The notes beneath the pieces were generated by a model that saw nothing but the letters and a program-made list of their open reading frames with translations, did no database searches and had not been told where the DNA came from. Positions 59,583 to 64,000 of a DNA stretch of 64,000 bases are shown one piece after another (the first letter of the stretch is position 1; every line of letters starts with the position of its first letter). Origin of the DNA: Streptococcus oralis Uo5 (GTDB taxonomy: Bacteria; Bacillota; Bacilli; Lactobacillales; Streptococcaceae); the NCBI RefSeq assembly GCF_000253155.1, contig NC_015291.1, positions 777,001 through 841,000 on the forward strand. Direction: 5' to 3'. Position numbers and translations under genes: made by a program.

Positions 59583-61669
59583 GTGGCTACGGCAACAAAG
59601 AAGAAAAAATCAACAGTTAAAAAAAATCTAGTCATCGTGGAGTCGCCTGCCAAGGCAAAAACGATTGAGAAGTATCTAGGACGAAATTATAAGGTTCTAG
59701 CCAGTGTCGGACATATCCGAGATTTGAAAAAATCCAGTATGTCTGTTGACATTGAAAATAACTACGAACCGCAGTATATCAATATCCGAGGCAAGGGTCC
59801 TCTGATCAATGATCTGAAAAAAGAAGCCAAAAAAGCTAATAAAGTCTTTCTGGCGAGTGACCCGGACCGTGAAGGAGAAGCGATTTCCTGGCATTTGGCT
59901 CATATTCTCGATTTGGATGAGAATGATGCCAACCGTGTGGTCTTTAATGAAATCACCAAGGATGCAGTGAAAAATGCTTTTAAAGAACCTCGCAAGATTG
60001 ATATGGACTTGGTCGACGCCCAACAAGCTCGTCGTGTCTTGGACCGCTTGGTAGGGTATTCGATTTCGCCTATTTTGTGGAAAAAGGTCAAGAAGGGCTT
60101 ATCAGCAGGACGCGTGCAGTCTGTTGCCCTTAAGCTCATCATTGACCGTGAAAATGAAATCAATGCCTTCCAACCGGAAGAATACTGGACAATTGATGGT
60201 GTCTTTAAGAAGGGGACCAAGCAATTTCAGGCTTCTTTCTATGGTATGAATGGCAAAAAGATGAAATTGACCACCAACGAAGAAGTCAAAGAAATCTTGT
60301 CTCATTTGACTAGCAAAGATTTCACAGTAGACCAGGTAGATAAGAAAGAACGCAAACGAAATGCGCCCCTACCTTATACGACTTCAACCATGCAGATGGA
60401 TGCGGCTAACAAAATCAATTTTCGTACTCGAAAGACTATGATGGTGGCTCAACAACTCTACGAAGGGATCAATATCGGATCAGGTGTGCAAGGTTTGATT
60501 ACCTATATGCGTACAGACTCGACTCGTATCAGTCCTGTGGCTCAGAATGAAGCGGCAAGCTACATTAACGACCGTTTTGGTAGCAAGTATTCCAAGCATG
60601 GTAGCAAGATCAAGAATGCCTCAGGAGCTCAAGATGCTCACGAAGCCATTCGTCCATCTAGTGTCTTTAACACACCTGAAAGCATCGCTAAGTACTTGGA
60701 CAAAGACCAGCTTAAGCTTTATACCCTTATCTGGAATCGTTTTGTGGCAAGCCAGATGACAGGAGCTATCTTTGATACCATGGCTGTTAAGCTTTCTCAA
60801 AATGGGGTTCAGTTTGCGGCAAATGGAAGTCAAGTTAAGTTTGATGGTTATCTTGCTATCTACAATGACTCTGACAAGAACAAGATGTTGCCAGATATGG
60901 CTGTTGGAGATGTGGTCAAGCAGGTCAATAGCAAGCCAGAACAACATTTCACTCAACCGCCAGCTCGCTATTCGGAAGCGACTCTTATCAAGACCTTGGA
61001 AGAAAATGGAGTTGGACGTCCGTCAACCTACGCTCCGACCATTGAAACCATCCAGAAACGTTATTATGTTCGCCTTGCAGCTAAACGTTTTGAACCAACA
61101 GAGTTGGGTGAAATTGTTAACAAGCTCATCGTTGAATACTTCCCAGACATCGTCAATGTGACCTTCACAGCTGAAATGGAAGGAAAACTGGATGATGTCG
61201 AGGTTGGAAAAGAGCAGTGGCAACGTGTTATTGACGCCTTTTACAAACCATTCTCTAAAGAAGTAGCTAAGGCTGAATCTGAAATGGAAAAAATCCAGAT
61301 AAAGGATGAGCCAGCTGGATTTGACTGTGAGGTTTGTGGCAGTCCAATGGTGATTAAGCTCGGTCGTTTTGGTAATTCTATGCTTGTAGCAATTTCCCAG
61401 ACTGCCGTCACACACAAGCTATTGTCAAAGAGATTGGAGTCGAGTGTCCAAGCTGTCATCAAGGACAAATCATCGAACGAAAAACCAAGCGTAATCGTAT
61501 CTTCTATGGTTGCAATCGCTATCCAGAATGTGAATTTACTTCCTGGGACAAACCAATTGGACGTGATTGTCCAAAATGCGGACACTTCCTTGTGGAGAAA
61601 AAGGTCCGTGGCGGTGGTAAACAGGTTGTATGTAGTAATGGCGACTACGAAGAAGAGAAAATTAAATAA
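59583..61669 (+). CDS. topA: DNA topoisomerase I with a frameshift in its zinc-ribbon tail
   Basis: Relaxes negative supercoils by single-strand cleavage. The start is GTG behind AAAAGGTG ([11 protein letters not shown]). The TOPRIM domain ([32 protein letters not shown]) and the active tyrosine in [14 protein letters not shown] are intact. At 61374-61375 the sequence reads GGTAATTC where GGTAAATTC is expected: one A is missing after codon 597, inside the first CxxC zinc ribbon (CEVCGSPM). Restoring it reopens three normal ribbons with Cys pairs and a stop at 61667-61669. As written, the frame continues out of phase through the terminator to a stop at 61710-61712, with no cysteine pairs. Confidence 0.93.
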
Positions 61670-61673
61670 CACG

Positions 61674-61706
61674 AAGAGTCCTGAAAATAAATTTCAGGCT
61701 CTTTTT
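61674..61706 (+). terminator. topA terminator
   Basis: AAGAGTCCTGAAA / TTTCAGGCTCTT with one T-C mismatch, then TTTAC. It starts five bases after the expected topA stop at 61669, which supports that stop as the original one. Confidence 0.8.
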
Positions 61707-61775
61707 ACTTGAAGCTTGACAAATTTCCTCACTTTGTGGGAAACTAGTAGAAGATTATTTCAATTAGGAGAAGAC

Positions 61776-62135
61776 ATGCGTATTATTTACCTCAGTATTG
61801 GTTTTATTTCTTTAGCCTTGGCTCTTGTTGGGGTTGTCTTGCCCCTCTTGCCAACAACGCCCTTTCTTTTGTTAGCTATCGCTTGCTTTTCAAAATCTTC
61901 TAAGCGTTTTGAAGACTGGCTTTATCACACCAAGCTCTATCAGACTTATGTAGCTGACTTTCGCGAGACCAAGTCTATTGCGCGAGAACGCAAGAAAAAA
62001 ATCATCGTATCCATCTATATCTTGATGGGGATTTCTATTTATTTTGCCCCTCTTTTGCCAGTCAAAATCGGTCTGGGAGCCTTGACTATCTTTATCACCT
62101 ACTATCTCTTTAAAGTCATTCCTGACAAAGAATAG
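61776..62135 (+). CDS. YbaN/DUF454 family inner membrane protein
   Basis: A 119-residue membrane protein of the DUF454 (YbaN) family with about three to four spans; the conserved LPLLPTTPFLLLAIACFSKSS lies at about residues 22-42, followed by a cytoplasmic basic loop (RERKKKI). The function is unknown. The start is ATG at 61776 behind TTAGGAGAAG. A TTGACA at 61717-61722 is present but no well-spaced -10 was found. Confidence 0.85.
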   Translation: MRIIYLSIGFISLALALVGVVLPLLPTTPFLLLAIACFSKSSKRFEDWLYHTKLYQTYVADFRETKSIARERKKKIIVSIYILMGISIYFAPLLPVKIGLGALTIFITYYLFKVIPDKE

Positions 62136-62191
62136 ATAAAAATAGTAGTTATTTGCCTTGATAAAAATGAAAGCATATTTAAAATAATATG

Positions 62192-62197
62192 ATATAA
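62192..62197 (+). promoter_or_regulatory. Probable -10 box of cutC
   Basis: TGA-TATAAT about 30 bases before the cutC ATG (extended -10). Confidence 0.55.
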
Positions 62198-62228
62198 TAA
62201 ATTTAAAGAAAACATCAAGGAGAATCAA

Positions 62229-62861
62229 ATGATTTACGAATTTTGTGCTGAAAATGTGACCTTGCTTGAAAAAGCAATGCAGGCTGGAGCTCGTCGAATC
62301 GAACTTTGTGACAATCTAGCAGTAGGAGGAACAACACCTAGCTATGGAGTGACCAAGGCAGCGGTTGAACTGGCAGCTAATTACGATACCACCATCATGA
62401 CTATGATTCGTCCCCGTGGTGGCGATTTTGTCTATACTGATCTTGAAATAGCGATCATGCTAGAAGATATTCGTTTGACTGCGCAAGCTGGAAGTCAAGG
62501 TGTTGTATTTGGTGCTTTAACTGCTGATAAGAAGTTGGATAAAGCTAATCTGGAGAAGCTAATTGTTGCATCTAAAGGAATGGAAATTGTCTTCCATATG
62601 GCCTTTGATGAATTGAGTGATGAAGACCAGTTGGAAGCCATTGACTGGCTCAGCCAAGCTGGTGTCACTCGTATCTTAACTCGTGCTGGTGTATCTGGTG
62701 ACTCGCTAGAGAAACGTTTTGAACACTATCACAGAATTTTGGAACATGCAAAAGGTAAAATTGAAATTTTACCAGGTGGGGGGATTGACTTGGATAACCG
62801 TCAAACCTTTATCGACCAGCTGGGCGTGACACAATTGCATGGAACTAAGGTTGTCTTTTAA
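62229..62861 (+). CDS. cutC: CutC family copper homeostasis protein
   Basis: A 210-residue TIM-barrel protein of the CutC family, linked to copper tolerance though its biochemistry is unsettled. Conserved segments are GARRIELCDNLAVGGTTPS (about 19-37), MIRPRGGDFVY and the C-terminal ILPGGGI. The family is commonly 210-250 residues. Shine-Dalgarno AAGGAG. It is followed by a terminator. Confidence 0.92.
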   Translation: MIYEFCAENVTLLEKAMQAGARRIELCDNLAVGGTTPSYGVTKAAVELAANYDTTIMTMIRPRGGDFVYTDLEIAIMLEDIRLTAQAGSQGVVFGALTADKKLDKANLEKLIVASKGMEIVFHMAFDELSDEDQLEAIDWLSQAGVTRILTRAGVSGDSLEKRFEHYHRILEHAKGKIEILPGGGIDLDNRQTFIDQLGVTQLHGTKVVF

Positions 62862-62873
62862 AAAATAGAAAGG

Positions 62874-62900
62874 AACTGCTAGCTTTTGGTAGCAGTTTTC
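62874..62900 (+). terminator. cutC terminator
   Basis: AACTGCTA / TAGCAGTT with an 8-base loop and TTTC. It ends five bases before the ATG of the next gene, so the following mRNA start is unclear. Confidence 0.75.
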
Positions 62901-62904
62901 ACTT

Positions 62905-63561
62905 ATGTTTGAAATTTTTAAATCCTATCAGTTTAATAAAGAAAAAGCTCATGCCTATGGTTTTGTAGAAAATGTAGAAGTCTGGACCTATAGTTGCCAG
63001 ATTTTGCAGGGTGAATTTTTCATGACAATCTCCATCACTCTTGATAATGTGAGTTTTCAAGTTTTTGATCGGGAGACTGGTGACCTTTATCCTCAAGTTC
63101 ATATGGAAAGCATGCGTGGGAGTTTTGTTGCAAGTGTCCGTGAGGCTTGTTTGGAGATTCTTTACCAGATTCGGAAGGCTTGCTTTGATGTACAGGATTT
63201 TATCTGTCCTCAGACTAAGCGTATCATGTCTCAAGTTCAGGAAAAGTATGGTAATCAGTTGGAGTATCTTTGGGAGAAATCGCCTGATACAGCTGTATTA
63301 CGCCATGAAGGTAATCAAAAATGGTATGCTGTTTTAATGAGAATTCCTTGGGATAAGCTGGAAAAGGGGAGAGAAGGGCTAGTCGAAGCAGTCAACCTCA
63401 AACACGACCAAGTAGCTGACTTGCTTTCAAAAAAAGGCATTTATCCAGCCTTTCATATGAACAAACGCTACTGGCTTAGTCTGGCGCTTGATGATAGTTT
63501 GCAAGATGAAGAAGTGTTAGAACTTATCGAAAGAAGTTGGAACTTGACCGTGAAAAAATAA
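62905..63561 (+). CDS. MmcQ/YjbR family protein
   Basis: A 218-residue protein. Its C-terminal half (about 100-218) is a YjbR/MmcQ domain: DTAVLRHEGNQKWYAVLMRI, EAVNLKH and IYPAFHMNKRYWLSLAL match the family's CyaY-like DNA-binding fold. The N-terminal half (MFEIFKSYQFNKEKAHAYGF) is a common streptococcal extension. The start has no Shine-Dalgarno site and lies right after the cutC terminator hairpin, which might hide or replace a ribosome site. Its role is unknown. Confidence 0.82.
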   Translation: MFEIFKSYQFNKEKAHAYGFVENVEVWTYSCQILQGEFFMTISITLDNVSFQVFDRETGDLYPQVHMESMRGSFVASVREACLEILYQIRKACFDVQDFICPQTKRIMSQVQEKYGNQLEYLWEKSPDTAVLRHEGNQKWYAVLMRIPWDKLEKGREGLVEAVNLKHDQVADLLSKKGIYPAFHMNKRYWLSLALDDSLQDEEVLELIERSWNLTVKK

Positions 63562-63619
63562 AGAAATTCGCTTGAGTTTTCAAACACTTTCAATTAGCAA
63601 AATATTCTTTACTGAAGAA

Positions 63620-63634
63620 ATTTTCAGAAAATAT
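63620..63634 (+). promoter_or_regulatory. CodY box upstream of leuA
   Basis: AATTTTCAGAAAATA matches the CodY consensus at 14 of 15 positions and lies 12 bases before the -35 box. Confidence 0.85.
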
Positions 63635-63646
63635 TGGATTTTTTCT

Positions 63647-63674
63647 TGACAAGTGTTTTTAGCTATGCTAAAAT
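63647..63674 (+). promoter_or_regulatory. leu promoter
   Basis: TTGACA, 16-bp spacer ending TGC, then TAAAAT. Confidence 0.85.
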
Positions 63675-63710
63675 ACTAAACAAGACATCAAACGAAGGAG
63701 AAAGTCAAAC

Positions 63711-63764
63711 ATGAAAACAGCTAAGTTTAATCAATTTGCTTTGTTGTTGAGGTACTCGGGCTAG
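63711..63764 (+). CDS. Leucine leader peptide
   Basis: A 17-codon frame behind GAAGGAGAAAG encoding MKTAKFNQFALLLRYSG. Three consecutive Leu codons (TTG, 63741-63749) sit before an attenuator. In the usual scheme ribosomes that stall at these codons when charged tRNA-Leu is scarce prevent terminator formation, letting transcription enter leuA. Confidence 0.9.
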   Translation: MKTAKFNQFALLLRYSG

Positions 63765-63847
63765 TGCAAAAGCATTAGTCCTGTTTGGCTTACCAAGCGG
63801 GAGTAAATCAACATCTCGCTTGGGCTTCTGAGCGAGATGTTTTTTTA
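63758..63847 (+). promoter_or_regulatory. Leu attenuator: hairpins, antiterminator and terminator
   Basis: Stem 1 GGGCTAGTGC/GCATTAGTCC (63758-63781) begins in the leader peptide's last codons. CCAAGCG (63793-63799) can pair with CGCTTGG (63817-63823) as antiterminator. This competes with the terminator ACATCTCGCT/AGCGAGATGT (63811-63840), a 10-bp stem followed by TTTTTT. Confidence 0.85.
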
Positions 63848-63875
63848 AAACCACATTTGGAAAAGGGGAAATCTT

Positions 63876-64000
63876 ATGCGTAAAGTTGAATTTTTTGATA
63901 CAAGCCTTCGTGATGGGGAACAAACACCTGGTGTTAACTTCTCAATAAAGGAAAAAGTTTCCATTGCAAGACAGCTGGAGAAATGGGGAATTTCTGTAAT
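63876..64000 (+). CDS. leuA: 2-isopropylmalate synthase, 3' part beyond the window
   Basis: First enzyme of leucine synthesis, joining acetyl-CoA and 2-ketoisovalerate. The visible 41 residues [20 protein letters not shown]... include the [13 protein letters not shown] motif with metal- and substrate-binding residues of the LeuA/homocitrate synthase family. Shine-Dalgarno AAAAGGGGA. It lies downstream of CodY control and leucine attenuation; the remaining gene is outside the window. Confidence 0.95.
   Translation, partial: MRKVEFFDTSLRDGEQTPGVNFSIKEKVSIARQLEKWGISV

Noticed and set aside
61670..61712. Reading the out-of-frame topA extension as a natural longer C-terminus
   Set aside because: It has no cysteine pairs, runs through the terminator hairpin, and the alternative frame carries fully conserved zinc-ribbon spacing, so a one-base loss is the simpler explanation.

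Overview
The window is about 64 kb of a low-GC Firmicute chromosome. Protein sequences of ParC, GyrA, LDH, DprA, SufB, PnrA and others read as a viridans/mitis-group Streptococcus close to S. pneumoniae. This is judged from recognised protein sequences and motifs, not from a database search. Almost every gene sits behind a strong Shine-Dalgarno site or an extended -10 promoter and ends in a clear hairpin-plus-T terminator. The left edge cuts metG and the right edge cuts leuA. There is no rRNA, CRISPR array, prophage or recognisable IS element. No gene-free stretch exceeds 300 bases.

Layout. 1-3.7 kb: metG (partial), a FlaR-like P-loop kinase, rpsT with a TTG start, coaA. 3.9-12.3 kb: a small membrane protein, then a nucleoside salvage and uptake operon (RsmC-like methyltransferase, pdp, deoC, cdd, lipoprotein pnrA, nupA-nupB-nupC), with plsY convergent. 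13.1-20.9 kb: parE and parC, separated by an AT-rich accessory island of small paralogous membrane proteins plus an aminoglycoside 6-adenylyltransferase-like gene and a remnant of a second copy. 21-26.4 kb: ilvE behind a perfect CodY box, a DUF2969 gene, tRNA-Tyr, tRNA-Gln, rpsA, msrC, dnaX, a DUF3272 gene. 26.6-32.5 kb: sufCDSUB followed by an unknown gene and a decayed second copy of the sufB 3' end. 32.6-41.7 kb: amino acid permease, YitT, DegV, HU, ldh, gyrA, srtA, FNT channel. 41.9-48.95 kb: metY-like gene, DUF2130 gene, an inserted three-gene cassette, truB. 49-57.8 kb: udk, then a tight xseA-xseB-ispA-tlyA-argR-recN-phosphatase chain, then lepA. 57.9-64 kb: Ser-rich lipoprotein, dprA with a competence (ComX) box, topA with a frameshift, DUF454, cutC, a YjbR gene, and the leu attenuator with the start of leuA.

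The most unusual content is the cassette at 44552-48058: a predicted membrane protein with an HNH-like nuclease signature, a tail-anchored coiled-coil protein and a CbbX/SpoVK-like AAA+ ATPase. It sits between the DUF2130 gene and truB, flanked by a 9-bp direct repeat, and the insertion appears to have separated truB from its ribosome-binding site. It looks like an undescribed membrane-associated nuclease/ATPase module, possibly for defence; that function is inference. Other notable points are the topA frameshift inside its first zinc ribbon, the tandem duplication with a decayed adenylyltransferase copy between parE and parC, the sufB tail remnant, three promoters placed for leaderless mRNAs, and paired CodY control of ilvE and leuA. 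Four topoisomerase genes (parE, parC, gyrA, topA) and HU all lie in this window.
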